From Anaerolineales bacterium UBA2181 (GTDB lineage: Bacteria > Chloroflexota > Anaerolineae > Promineifilales > UBA4811), in assembly GCA_002328075.1 (NCBI GenBank), contig DCVT01000025.1, positions 1 through 47,714 of the forward strand: 47,714 nucleotides of DNA, in the 5' to 3' direction. This document shows, one piece after another, positions 8,842 through 16,557 of the stretch (the first letter of the stretch is position 1; the number at the start of each line of letters is the position of its first letter). The notes below the pieces were generated by a model. It made no database searches and was not told the DNA's origin. It worked only from the letters and a program-made list of their open reading frames with translations. The translations under genes were made by a program, and so were the position numbers.

Positions 8842-8851
8842 AGGTTGTCGG

Positions 8852-9409
8852 ATGATCGCCTCAACCACCGGGGAGCCTGATCTCTCAGCGGTAGCCCTGC
8901 TGGAAAGCCTGCTTTTTGTGGCTGACGGTCCGGTGCCGGTCGGCCGGCTGGCTGAGGCGCTTGGGGTGGCGCCGGAGGCGGTGCGGACCATGCTCCGGGA
9001 ACTGGAAGCTGGCTGCGCCGAACGTGGAATTCGGCTCCAATGGAGTGGGCGGAACAGCGTTCAGTTGACCACTGCGCCCGGGGCGGCCGGCGTGTTGGAG
9101 CGCTTTCTGGGACTGGAGAGCGCTGCCCCGCTGAGTGCCCCGGCGTTGGAAGCGCTGGCGATCGTTGCCTATCGGCAACCGGCCACCCGACCCCAGGTGG
9201 ACGCCATTCGAGGGGTCAGCTCGGACGGCGTGTTGCGTACGCTGCTGACCAAGGGGTTGATCGAAGAGGTGGGCCGGGCTGAAGGGCCGGGTCGCCCCAT
9301 CCTATATGGAACCACGCCCGCGTTTCTGCAGCATTTTGGCCTTTCGTCGCTGGCCGAACTGCCTTCGCTGGAGCCAACGGACGGCGAGAACCCTCCGGCG
9401 CGCACATAA
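8852..9409 (+). CDS. scpB: segregation and condensation protein B
   Basis: A 185-residue ScpB, the winged-helix kleisin partner of the SMC-ScpA complex that organises and segregates the nucleoid. Typical features: LLESLLFVADGPV near the start (first winged helix), and in the second winged helix LSAPALEALAIVAYRQP, then TRPQVDAIRGV and RTLLTKGLIEEVGR, ending with the YGTTPAFLQHFGL motif. Length matches the family. scpA is not adjacent here, although the two are often neighbours. The stop is 31 nt before the pseudouridine synthase start. Confidence 0.95.
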   Translation: MIASTTGEPDLSAVALLESLLFVADGPVPVGRLAEALGVAPEAVRTMLRELEAGCAERGIRLQWSGRNSVQLTTAPGAAGVLERFLGLESAAPLSAPALEALAIVAYRQPATRPQVDAIRGVSSDGVLRTLLTKGLIEEVGRAEGPGRPILYGTTPAFLQHFGLSSLAELPSLEPTDGENPPART

Positions 9410-9440
9410 AAAACTGACCTGGACCCGGGGTGGGCGAGAA

Positions 9441-10190
9441 ATGACGGAGGAGCGGCTGCAAAAGTGGATGGCTCGCGCCGGAATCGGCTCCCGCCGCGCC
9501 TGCGAAGAGATGATTCGGGCCCGGCGAATCTCGGTCAACGGCCACATAGCCAGCCTGGGAGATCGGGCAGATCCGGCGGTGGACCAGATTCTGCTGGACG
9601 GCGAGCCGCTCCGACTGCCTGAGGCTCCGGTTGTCGTGGCTCTTCACAAACCACCTGGCGTCCTCTGCACCGACCGGCCCCACCCGGGCGACCGCCGGCC
9701 GGTCGCTCGCAGCCTGATCGGCCTGGAGGGCCGGCTGTTCGCCGTGGGCCGGCTGGACGCCGACAGCGAGGGGCTTGTTCTTTACACCAACGACGGCGAA
9801 CTGGCGCAACGATTGGCTCACCCGCGTTATGGGCATGACAAAGCCTACCGCGTCTTGGTGTCTGGACAGCCCGGTGAGGAGACACTGCGTCGCTGGCAAA
9901 GTGGGATCTGCCTGCAGGACCCGCCAGAAGAAGAGGTGATGACCCGGCCGGCGCAGGTCCTTGTCCTGGAGCCAAGTCCCAATGGGACCTGGTTGCAGGT
10001 GACCATGCGCGAAGGGCGCAAGCGCCAGATCCGGCGGGTGGCGCTGCACCTGGGTTACCCCGTGATCCGGTTGATCCGCGAACGGATTGGCCCGATTTCG
10101 CTTGGCGCACTCCAGCCGGGTGAGTGGCGACTCCTCACAGAGCAGGAGTTATCGGCTCTGCAACGCTTAAAGCGGGACCAAATGGCCTGA
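9441..10190 (+). CDS. S4-domain rRNA pseudouridine synthase (RsuA/RluB type)
   Basis: A 249-residue enzyme that isomerises a uridine in rRNA. S4 RNA-binding domain at about 1-48 (ERLQKWMARAGIGSRRACE, ISVNG), then the RsuA/RluB catalytic domain with the aspartate nucleophile D106 in GRLDADSEGL, the TNDGELA helix, DKAYRVLV and the C-terminal REGRKRQIRR motif. The ATG at 9441 is chosen because the S4 domain starts there; the reading frame extends upstream inside scpB without similarity. RluB-like proteins act on helix 89 or nearby 23S sites; the exact site cannot be told. Pairing with scpB is common in bacteria. Confidence 0.93.
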   Translation: MTEERLQKWMARAGIGSRRACEEMIRARRISVNGHIASLGDRADPAVDQILLDGEPLRLPEAPVVVALHKPPGVLCTDRPHPGDRRPVARSLIGLEGRLFAVGRLDADSEGLVLYTNDGELAQRLAHPRYGHDKAYRVLVSGQPGEETLRRWQSGICLQDPPEEEVMTRPAQVLVLEPSPNGTWLQVTMREGRKRQIRRVALHLGYPVIRLIRERIGPISLGALQPGEWRLLTEQELSALQRLKRDQMA

Positions 10191-10248
10191 GCCGGGCTGG
10201 CCGGGCGTGAGATGCTGATCTGGAATCCAGACTAGTCAAGGGAGTGAG

Positions 10249-11691
10249 ATGAACACCACAGTCAATGCAATCGCTTTTTCCGGCCCGCAATTCGGCGTGC
10301 TCTCTGAAAGCCAGATGGAGAGCCTGCATCTGGGGGCGCTGGAGGTGCTCCGGCGAACCGGAATCCGCTTCTTCCATCAAGGAGCGCTTTCGATGCTTCA
10401 AAAAGCCGGAGCGTACATCTCTGATGGCAACCTGGTGCGCTTTCCTGCCCGGCTGGTTGAGCAGGCGCTTACCTCTGTTCCGGGCAGAATCATCATGTGC
10501 AACCGCGGCGGCGAGCCATCGGTCTGGCTGGAGGAGAGCAAGACCAACTTTGGCACTGGTTCGGACTGCATCAACCTCATCGACCCGCTGACGGGCGAGC
10601 ACCGGCTCTTTACCAAGGCGGACATCATCGATGGGTACCGGTTGTGCGACGCGCTGCCGAACATCGCTTTTGTCATGTCCATTGGCATCCCCTCGGATGT
10701 CCCGCAGCACCTGTGCTATGACGTTCAGATGGCGCTGATGCTGGAGCACACGACCAAACCGGTCGTGTTTGTCACCAACGACCGCGCCAGCTGTCAGCGG
10801 GCCATCGACATGGCGGCCGCGGTTGCGGGCGGGCACCAGCCGCTGCAGGAGCAGCAGCACATCCTCCTCTATTCGGAACCCTCTTCGCCCTTGCAGCAGT
10901 CCGAGACGGCGGTGGACAAGCTGTTGTTGATGGCCGAACATCAGCTGCCGGTGGTTCATTCGCCCGCTCCGCTGATGGGGGGCACCGGTCCCATCACCAT
11001 GGCCAGCGGGCTGGTGATGGCGCTGGCGGAGATCCTGAGCAGCATCGTGGTCCACCAGCTTTACCGGCCCGGCGCCCCGTTTGTCTTTGGCTCTGGTCTG
11101 CACCACCTGGACATGAAGGCGGCCCAGATCTGCTATGGTTCGGCCGAGTTTCAGCTGACCAAGGCCGCCATTGCTCAACTGGGCCGCAGGTATGGCATTC
11201 CCACCTGGGGATACGCCGGCTGTTCGGACGCCAAGGTGATGGACGAGCAGGCAGCCGCTGAGAGCATGCTCTCCGTGATCATGGCCAAATTGAGCGGATC
11301 CAATCTGGTGCACGACGTCGGGTATATCGAAAGCGGCTTGACCGGCTCGTTTGAGATGATCGCGCTCACCGATGAACTGATCGCGCTTTCGGATCACGTC
11401 ATGAAGGGCATCGAGGTCACCGCAGACAGCATGATGCTGGACGAGATCCATCAGGTGGGCCCCGGAGGCCATTTCATGAGCAGCGGCCAAACGCTGGCGC
11501 GGTTCCGCGATTTCTGGTACCCGGGGTTGATCGATCGCCGCCGCCGGCCGGAATGGCTGGAGCGCGGCGGCACGACGTTGGGTCAGCGGCTGAATGCCCG
11601 CGTGCGCGAGATCATCCGGGAGCACCGGCCCGAGCCCCTGCCGGCCCCGGTATTGGCCAGGATTCAGGAGATCGTGGCTCAGGCCGGCTAG
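10249..11691 (+). CDS. MttB-family methyltransferase, non-pyrrolysine
   Basis: A 480-residue member of the trimethylamine methyltransferase (MttB) superfamily, a TIM-barrel enzyme that moves a methyl group from a quaternary or tertiary amine to a corrinoid protein. The N-terminal helix (LSESQMESLHLGALEVLRRTGI), the FGTGSD motif near 101-106 and GCSDAKVMDEQ at 324-334 follow the family. Archaeal MttB carries pyrrolysine (UAG) in this last region; here it is read through by ordinary codons, as in glycine-betaine-type relatives (MtgB) and other demethylases. The substrate is unknown and no corrinoid protein or reactivase lies nearby. The GGAGTGAG site fits the ATG at 10249. A paralog is at 36353-37804. 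Confidence 0.9.
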   Translation: MNTTVNAIAFSGPQFGVLSESQMESLHLGALEVLRRTGIRFFHQGALSMLQKAGAYISDGNLVRFPARLVEQALTSVPGRIIMCNRGGEPSVWLEESKTNFGTGSDCINLIDPLTGEHRLFTKADIIDGYRLCDALPNIAFVMSIGIPSDVPQHLCYDVQMALMLEHTTKPVVFVTNDRASCQRAIDMAAAVAGGHQPLQEQQHILLYSEPSSPLQQSETAVDKLLLMAEHQLPVVHSPAPLMGGTGPITMASGLVMALAEILSSIVVHQLYRPGAPFVFGSGLHHLDMKAAQICYGSAEFQLTKAAIAQLGRRYGIPTWGYAGCSDAKVMDEQAAAESMLSVIMAKLSGSNLVHDVGYIESGLTGSFEMIALTDELIALSDHVMKGIEVTADSMMLDEIHQVGPGGHFMSSGQTLARFRDFWYPGLIDRRRRPEWLERGGTTLGQRLNARVREIIREHRPEPLPAPVLARIQEIVAQAG

Positions 11692-11756
11692 CCTTCGATG
11701 ATGCTTGCCGCCGGCCGGCTAATGACCTAAAATCCAGTCGAATCAGGGAGTTGTTC

Positions 11757-12473
11757 TTGGGCACTGTGTCCATCATCGCGTTGGATGGGCCGGCCGCGTC
11801 CGGCAAGACCACGGTTGGCGAGGCGTTGGCACGCCGGCTGGGCTATCTGTTGTTTGATACCGGGGTCATGTACCGGGCTGCCACGCTGATGGCGCTCCGT
11901 CAGGGTGTCGCGGTGGAGGATGAAGCCGCCGTGACCGCGCTTGCCGAGCAGATGGTGATCGACGTCTGCCCGCCAACCGTCGCGGACGGCCGGCTCTACA
12001 CCGTATTGGTGGACGGTCAGGATGTGACCTATGCCATCCGCGGCCCGGAGGTGGATGCCGGAGTCTCGCCGGTCTCGGCGTATCCTGGGGTGCGGGCGGC
12101 GCTTACCGCCCAGCAGCGACGGATCGGTTCCCGCGGCAAGGTGGTGATGGTCGGCCGGGATATTGGGACCGTAGTGCTGCCGAACGCCGATCTCAAGGTT
12201 TACCTGGATGCGTCGGTGCGGGAACGCGCCCGCCGCCGATGGTTGGATTCTCAAGCGCGGGGTGAGTCGTTGGCGTTGGGTGAGGTGCTGGCGGCGCTGG
12301 TGCGGCGGGACCAGATTGACAGCGAAAGAGAGATGGCCCCGCTCCGGCCGGCGGAGGATGCGATGTTGATCGATTCAACCAACCTCACCGTCGGGCAGGT
12401 ACTGGCGCAGATCCTGCAGGAGATCGGCCGCCGCCAGGCGACGGGCTGTAGCAGTCCGGAGGGATTGGCGTGA
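11757..12473 (+). CDS. cmk: cytidylate kinase
   Basis: CMP/dCMP kinase of about 238 residues. The P-loop GPAASGKT follows within about ten residues of the start, then FDTGVMYRAATL (NMP binding), VVMVGRDIGTVVLP, and the Arg-rich LID region (RERARRRW). Start choice: GGGAG at 11746-11750 sits 6 nt before TTG 11757; a GTG at 11766 is the alternative, and no ATG is close. It overlaps plsC by 4 nt (GTGA). The cmk-plsC order is frequent in bacteria and links nucleotide and phospholipid housekeeping. Confidence 0.93.
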   Translation: MGTVSIIALDGPAASGKTTVGEALARRLGYLLFDTGVMYRAATLMALRQGVAVEDEAAVTALAEQMVIDVCPPTVADGRLYTVLVDGQDVTYAIRGPEVDAGVSPVSAYPGVRAALTAQQRRIGSRGKVVMVGRDIGTVVLPNADLKVYLDASVRERARRRWLDSQARGESLALGEVLAALVRRDQIDSEREMAPLRPAEDAMLIDSTNLTVGQVLAQILQEIGRRQATGCSSPEGLA

Positions 12474-13255
12474 AGACCCAGGCGGCGGCGTGGCAGGTGG
12501 AGCCGGTCCTGACCCCGACCCGGAGGTTGTATCGGCATGCGATGCGGAACCTGATGCGGGGGTTGGTGGGCCTTCTGGCGGACTATCAGATTGCCGGGGC
12601 GGATCAGGTTCCCCGGGAGGGACCGGTGCTGGTCATCCTGAACCACCTGGGGCTGTTGGACGGCCCGCTGTTGTTGGGCACCTTTCCCCGGCCGCTGGAG
12701 GGAATTGTGCTGGATCAGATGCTGCAGGTGCCGGTGCTGGGCCAACTGCTGCGCTGGTACGGGGTCATCCCGGTCGGCCGGGATCGCTTTGACCGGACGG
12801 TGCTGACCCGGGCAGAGGCGGTGTTGCGCAGCGGCCGGCCGCTGGCCATTGCCCCCGAGGCCGGTGTGAGTGAAAGCGGCGCGCTGAGGGCTGCCCGCGC
12901 CGGCGCTGCCTATTTGGCCGTGCAGACCCAAGTCCCCATCATCCCGGCCGCCATCACGGGCACCGAAACCGTCCACGGCGCGTGGGATGCCCCGGCGCGC
13001 AAGCTGAGCTTTCGCGGGCTGGAAAACCTGGCCCTCTGGCGTCCGGACCGGAGTCCGGTGTCGATCAGACTGACCTTTGGTTCGCCGTTCACGCTGGAGG
13101 ATGTCGGGCACAACTGGAGGGAGAAACGAGAGGCCGTGCGAGCAGCCACTGAGCAGATGATGGCCCGGTTGGCAGCGCTTTTGCCTCCGCAGTACCAGGG
13201 GGTTTACCGCCGGCCGGCGGAACTGCCGACCGGTTTCACGGATGAGCCAGGATAG
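12470..13255 (+). CDS. plsC: 1-acyl-sn-glycerol-3-phosphate acyltransferase (PlsC family)
   Basis: A 261-residue membrane-associated acyltransferase making phosphatidic acid from lysophosphatidic acid. The catalytic HX4D motif reads NHLGLLD (58-64), and the second block is the PEAGVSESG region (family EGTR-type motif, here with Ala-Gly-Val). GTG start overlapping the cmk stop. The N-terminus lacks a clear membrane helix, so peripheral binding is likely. A related lysophospholipid or hopanoid acyltransferase cannot be excluded. It overlaps the next gene by 14 nt. Confidence 0.88.
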   Translation: MKTQAAAWQVEPVLTPTRRLYRHAMRNLMRGLVGLLADYQIAGADQVPREGPVLVILNHLGLLDGPLLLGTFPRPLEGIVLDQMLQVPVLGQLLRWYGVIPVGRDRFDRTVLTRAEAVLRSGRPLAIAPEAGVSESGALRAARAGAAYLAVQTQVPIIPAAITGTETVHGAWDAPARKLSFRGLENLALWRPDRSPVSIRLTFGSPFTLEDVGHNWREKREAVRAATEQMMARLAALLPPQYQGVYRRPAELPTGFTDEPG

Positions 13256-14588
13256 ACACGCCGGCCGCGTCGTCGCCGTGGACGGGTTGGCGGCTGAGCT
13301 GGGGGTGCAGCCCCGTGACCAACTGCTGGAGGTCAACCACCACGCGGTTCGGGACGTCATCGATGTCCAGTTTTACGCCGCCGAGCCGACTATCGAGCTT
13401 CTAGTCAGGCGGGCGGGGCAAGAGCTGGTGTTCCGGGGCGAACCTGAGCCGGGGCAACCGCTGGGGTTGGCCTTTGAGCACCCCACCTTTGACACCGATA
13501 TTCGCCGCTGCAACAATCGGTGCCTCTTTTGCTTTGTATCCCAAATGGCTCCGGCCGGACGGGGCGGCGACGGCGTCGCCGACCCATCGAGCATCGGCGG
13601 CATTAACCGGTTCCGATCCAGCCTGTATGTGCGGGACGACGATTACCGCTACTCGTTTCTGGACGGCAACTATGTGACGCTGACCAACCTGACTGAGGCG
13701 GATTGGGAGCGGATCGGCGAGCAGCGGCTCTCTCCTCTCTATGTATCGGTCCACGCCACCAATCCCGGGCTGAGGCGTGAGCTCCTGGGAAACCCCGATG
13801 CCCCGGACGTCCTGCTCCAGCTTGACCGGCTGCGGGCGATGAGGATCGAGGTTCACACCCAGCTGGTGATTGTCCCGGGTTGGAACGATGGGGCGCACCT
13901 GAACCGCTCGGTGGAGGAGCTGGCCGAATTCTGGCCGTCGGTGCAATCCATCAGCGTGGTTCCCGTGGGCCTCAGTCGCTTTCACCGCCATGGTCTGCGA
14001 GCCCACACCCCCCAGGAGGCCGCTGCGCTATTGGACGAGGTAACCGTCTGGCAAAGGGCGTTCCGCGATCGCTGGCAGGAGCGTCTGGTGTACGCCACCG
14101 ACGAATGGTACCTGCTGGCCGGGCGGCCCGTGCCCCCGTTGCGACACTATCGGCAATTGGAGGCGCTGCAGGAAAACGGGGTAGGGCTGGTCAGCCGGTT
14201 TCTGGCCCGATGGCGCCGGAGCCGGACCCGACTGCAGCGGGCATCCTCGCCGGCCGATTCGGGTCAGCCGGTGGTCCTGGTGACAGGCACTCTCTTTGCT
14301 CCGGTGCTCCACCGGTTGGTCGGCCAGGAGGCAATGGTCCGGCCGGTGGCCAACACCACGTTGGGCGAGACGATCACCGTGGCCGGTCTGCTGATGGCCG
14401 GCGATGTGGTTGAGCAGTTGCCCGACCTTCCGGCCGGCAGCCGGGTATTCCTCCCAGCGGCGATGTTCCGCGGCCCAGGTGGCGTCGCCCTCGACGGCTG
14501 GACGTTGGAACAGGTCGGCGCCGCGCTGGACCGGCCCGTGACGGCGGTGGACCAGCTGTCCGAGGTATGGCGGTCTCTCCGCCGTTGA
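13242..14588 (+). CDS. DUF512 radical-SAM protein with N-terminal PDZ-like domain
   Basis: A 448-residue protein of the conserved, poorly understood DUF512 family. N-terminal PDZ-like region (about 5-65: GRVVAVDGLAAELGVQPRD), a radical-SAM cluster motif with Cys90, Cys94 and Cys97 (CNNRCLFC), a TIM-barrel part with the YVTLTNLTE stretch, and the C-terminal DUF512 domain ending with the TLGETITVAGL segment. The family usually sits next to the GTPase gene der and is thought to act in ribosome-related or iron-sulphur chemistry; the reaction is unknown. Here it closes the cmk-plsC run, with which it overlaps. Confidence 0.9.
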   Translation: MSQDRHAGRVVAVDGLAAELGVQPRDQLLEVNHHAVRDVIDVQFYAAEPTIELLVRRAGQELVFRGEPEPGQPLGLAFEHPTFDTDIRRCNNRCLFCFVSQMAPAGRGGDGVADPSSIGGINRFRSSLYVRDDDYRYSFLDGNYVTLTNLTEADWERIGEQRLSPLYVSVHATNPGLRRELLGNPDAPDVLLQLDRLRAMRIEVHTQLVIVPGWNDGAHLNRSVEELAEFWPSVQSISVVPVGLSRFHRHGLRAHTPQEAAALLDEVTVWQRAFRDRWQERLVYATDEWYLLAGRPVPPLRHYRQLEALQENGVGLVSRFLARWRRSRTRLQRASSPADSGQPVVLVTGTLFAPVLHRLVGQEAMVRPVANTTLGETITVAGLLMAGDVVEQLPDLPAGSRVFLPAAMFRGPGGVALDGWTLEQVGAALDRPVTAVDQLSEVWRSLRR

Positions 14589-14809
14589 GTCTTCGGTTGG
14601 CGGTCGTTCAGCGCCGCGGCGGCCGCTCGATCCTGGCCGGCCGGCAGCAGGGGCGTCGGTGGGGTGGGATCGAGCATATCGCCCGCGTGTGGGTGGAAAC
14701 GGGGCCCGGCCAAAGCGAGTCGCCGGTCTCCTGCGGCAGGCATCTCCCGGATCACAACCACCGGACCCGCGAGCAGCTGGCGGCCGGCTCCGGCAGCCTG
14801 GACGGCCGG

Positions 14810-16024
14810 CTACAACCGCGCCTGCAGCCAATCGAAAAAGAGCCCGACCATGGCCACCGATTTGGCCAGCAGGCGCAGGGTGAGGTCGGAGCTGGGGGAG
14901 AAGAGAATCCGCGCTGCGCCGGCCGCTCCCACTCCCGGCACGCTGGCTCTCCGGTACTCGCGCGCGTACCAGAGCTGGGCAAAGGAGGATACCCGATGGG
15001 CAATCGGGAAGATCAACTGATCGCGGTTGGTGACGGTCCGGCCGCTGACCTTCCCGCCCAGCCGGCCGACAAAAGTGCGGTACCGGTTGGCGTGGGCGCG
15101 GCCCAGCGCCGTATCCGGGGTCAGGTAGTACTGCCGGAATATCTCTGAAACCGGCGTACCGCTTCGAGGCGGCCCGCCCTGACCCAACATGGCAGCCAAT
15201 CCCCCGGATGCGGCCGCCCCGCTCTGGGCAACAAAGGCGTCGATGTTGCCTTTCAGATCCGCGTCGGAGGCCAGTTCGGAGAAATAGTGGCGGTCGTTGC
15301 GCGCCGGTGGGTGAAAATCCCGATCGGCCACAGCCTGACCGGCGGCCGATCCCAGGTCGCCGCCCCAGGTGGCAAACTCGGTGTTGGGCATGTTCACCAC
15401 AAAGTTGGGACCCGGGATCTCCAACTCCACCTGGCGAGTCGGGTTGAGCAGCGCCTCCAGGCCGGTGAGGAAATGACCCACGTCGGTGCCGTCCACCACC
15501 TGGCTCTGCTGGAGCGCGTAGAACAGGCCTCGTACCCCCGCCGTCCTCGGGAAGGGCATGTCGGGGCTTTGCGGCAACACGTCCCGCCACTGCTCGGTGG
15601 GGCTTTCGCTCCACGGCCGGCCGTAGTAGATCTGCCGCAGCGCGGCCAGAATCTGGCGCGGGGTGTACTGGGGAACGGCTGCCTCCAACGCCTGAACCGC
15701 CCGCACATAGCCTGCCATCGTGGTGGTCCGATAGCGGGCGGTCTGCCGAGCGATCTCCTCTGATCGAACGCCGGGGCTTTCGGCTGTGGGCGGCGGGGGA
15801 ACGTTTCGTTGGACGGTCGCCCACTGCTGCAGCGTCCGGTTTCCCACGGCCCGCTGCAGGGTCAGTATGTCGGTGGGGTTGGCGTGGGAGGGGGCAGCGC
15901 CCATCACGCGCTGCCAGGCAGCAGCCGGACTGGCGCTCTTTTCGTCGGCTTGTGGCGCGAGGCCGGCAGCAGCAGCCGGACGGGTGGCCTTTAGGCGCTT
16001 TTTTGCATCTTGGTGTTGTTCCAA
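14810..16024 (-). CDS. orphan protein with LQR-GN (injection-system-type) N-terminal motif
   Basis: A 404-residue protein. Start TTG at 16024, with AAGGAAG about 8 nt upstream on the minus strand; no ATG fits. A low-complexity Ala/Lys/Pro head (1-50) precedes ILTLQRAVGNRTLQQW and VQR (54-73). This short motif is typical of proteins loaded in extracellular contractile injection systems or carrying DUF4157 (family recollection). The rest (about 90-404) is soluble and not recognised: WSESPTEQW, PGPNFVVNMPNTEF, DRHYFSEL, a helix-rich C-terminus. No spike, sheath or tube gene is in the window. It is read as a candidate secreted effector or accessory; a catalytic site could not be named. Confidence 0.7.
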   Translation of the reverse strand: MEQHQDAKKRLKATRPAAAAGLAPQADEKSASPAAAWQRVMGAAPSHANPTDILTLQRAVGNRTLQQWATVQRNVPPPPTAESPGVRSEEIARQTARYRTTTMAGYVRAVQALEAAVPQYTPRQILAALRQIYYGRPWSESPTEQWRDVLPQSPDMPFPRTAGVRGLFYALQQSQVVDGTDVGHFLTGLEALLNPTRQVELEIPGPNFVVNMPNTEFATWGGDLGSAAGQAVADRDFHPPARNDRHYFSELASDADLKGNIDAFVAQSGAAASGGLAAMLGQGGPPRSGTPVSEIFRQYYLTPDTALGRAHANRYRTFVGRLGGKVSGRTVTNRDQLIFPIAHRVSSFAQLWYAREYRRASVPGVGAAGAARILFSPSSDLTLRLLAKSVAMVGLFFDWLQARL

Positions 16025-16557
16025 CTTTCAGGCTTCCTTCCTTGCCGGCGTCCTGTCGCCGGCCCTGGCACTGCGCGACTCTCAGCGCAAGGCTCGAAGC
16101 AACGGCTCGGCGCGGGAACGCAAGTTGAGGTTGGAGGACTGCAGGATTGGAGGGGGTACCGAACAACGCGTCGGAGGGAGCGTCCGACACCCGATCGCGG
16201 TTCTTCCGGCCATGCGAGATGGTGCGGCGACTCGGCCGGGAGGTCCGGGCGACTCCATGGATTAGGCGCGGATGGATCGTTGCGCGTCGGTGGCGGGCTA
16301 GAGTTGCGACGGCTCGTCGCTTCCCGATTCCCGGTCCGATGCAAGCCGGCCCGGGGTTCGACCATCACCCTCGGCCGTCGGCCAGCGGCGCCTGACCGGA
16401 TGCCACCGAGCCCGCGGCATGACTCCGCAACGACTGCTCCCAGCGGCGGGCGAGCAGCCGGCACTTGGGAGTGTGGCAAACCGACTGAGATCATGCATCT
16501 ATTCTGCCCGATTTGTAAGATTCTGACAAATCGGCAAGATGTGCAAGCACCCGGCCA
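16025..16557. other. gene-free stretch with one hairpin
   Basis: 533 bp between two genes on the minus strand. No frame shows recognisable protein similarity or a credible start. The only structure seen is the perfect inverted repeat at 16508-16534, listed separately. The region could hold the promoter of the orphan protein gene, but no good -10/-35 pair was found. Confidence 0.5.
16508..16534 (-). terminator. inverted repeat downstream of the MFS exporter
   Basis: A perfect 9-bp stem (CCGATTTGT at 16508-16516 with ACAAATCGG at 16526-16534) and a 9-base loop, 23 nt beyond the stop of the minus-strand MFS gene. It is AT-richer than its surroundings and lacks a T-run. It could be a terminator or a protein-binding palindrome. 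Confidence 0.4.

Noticed and set aside
11200..11260. Pyrrolysine site in the MttB-family gene
   Set aside because: There is no TAG in frame; sense codons occupy the segment, as in the non-pyrrolysine relatives.
10135..11625. 496-codon minus-strand frame antisense to the first MttB gene
   Set aside because: Composition typical of an antisense frame; the sense strand carries the family motifs.
14589..14809. Possible small gene between the DUF512 gene and the orphan protein
   Set aside because: All frames here are short, Arg/Gly-rich and lack a ribosome site; this is ordinary spacing between convergent genes.
14028..16190. 720-codon minus-strand frame overlapping the DUF512 gene and the orphan protein
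   Set aside because: Arg/Gly/Pro-rich with no motifs; it runs antisense to DUF512 coding sequence and in another frame of the orphan gene.
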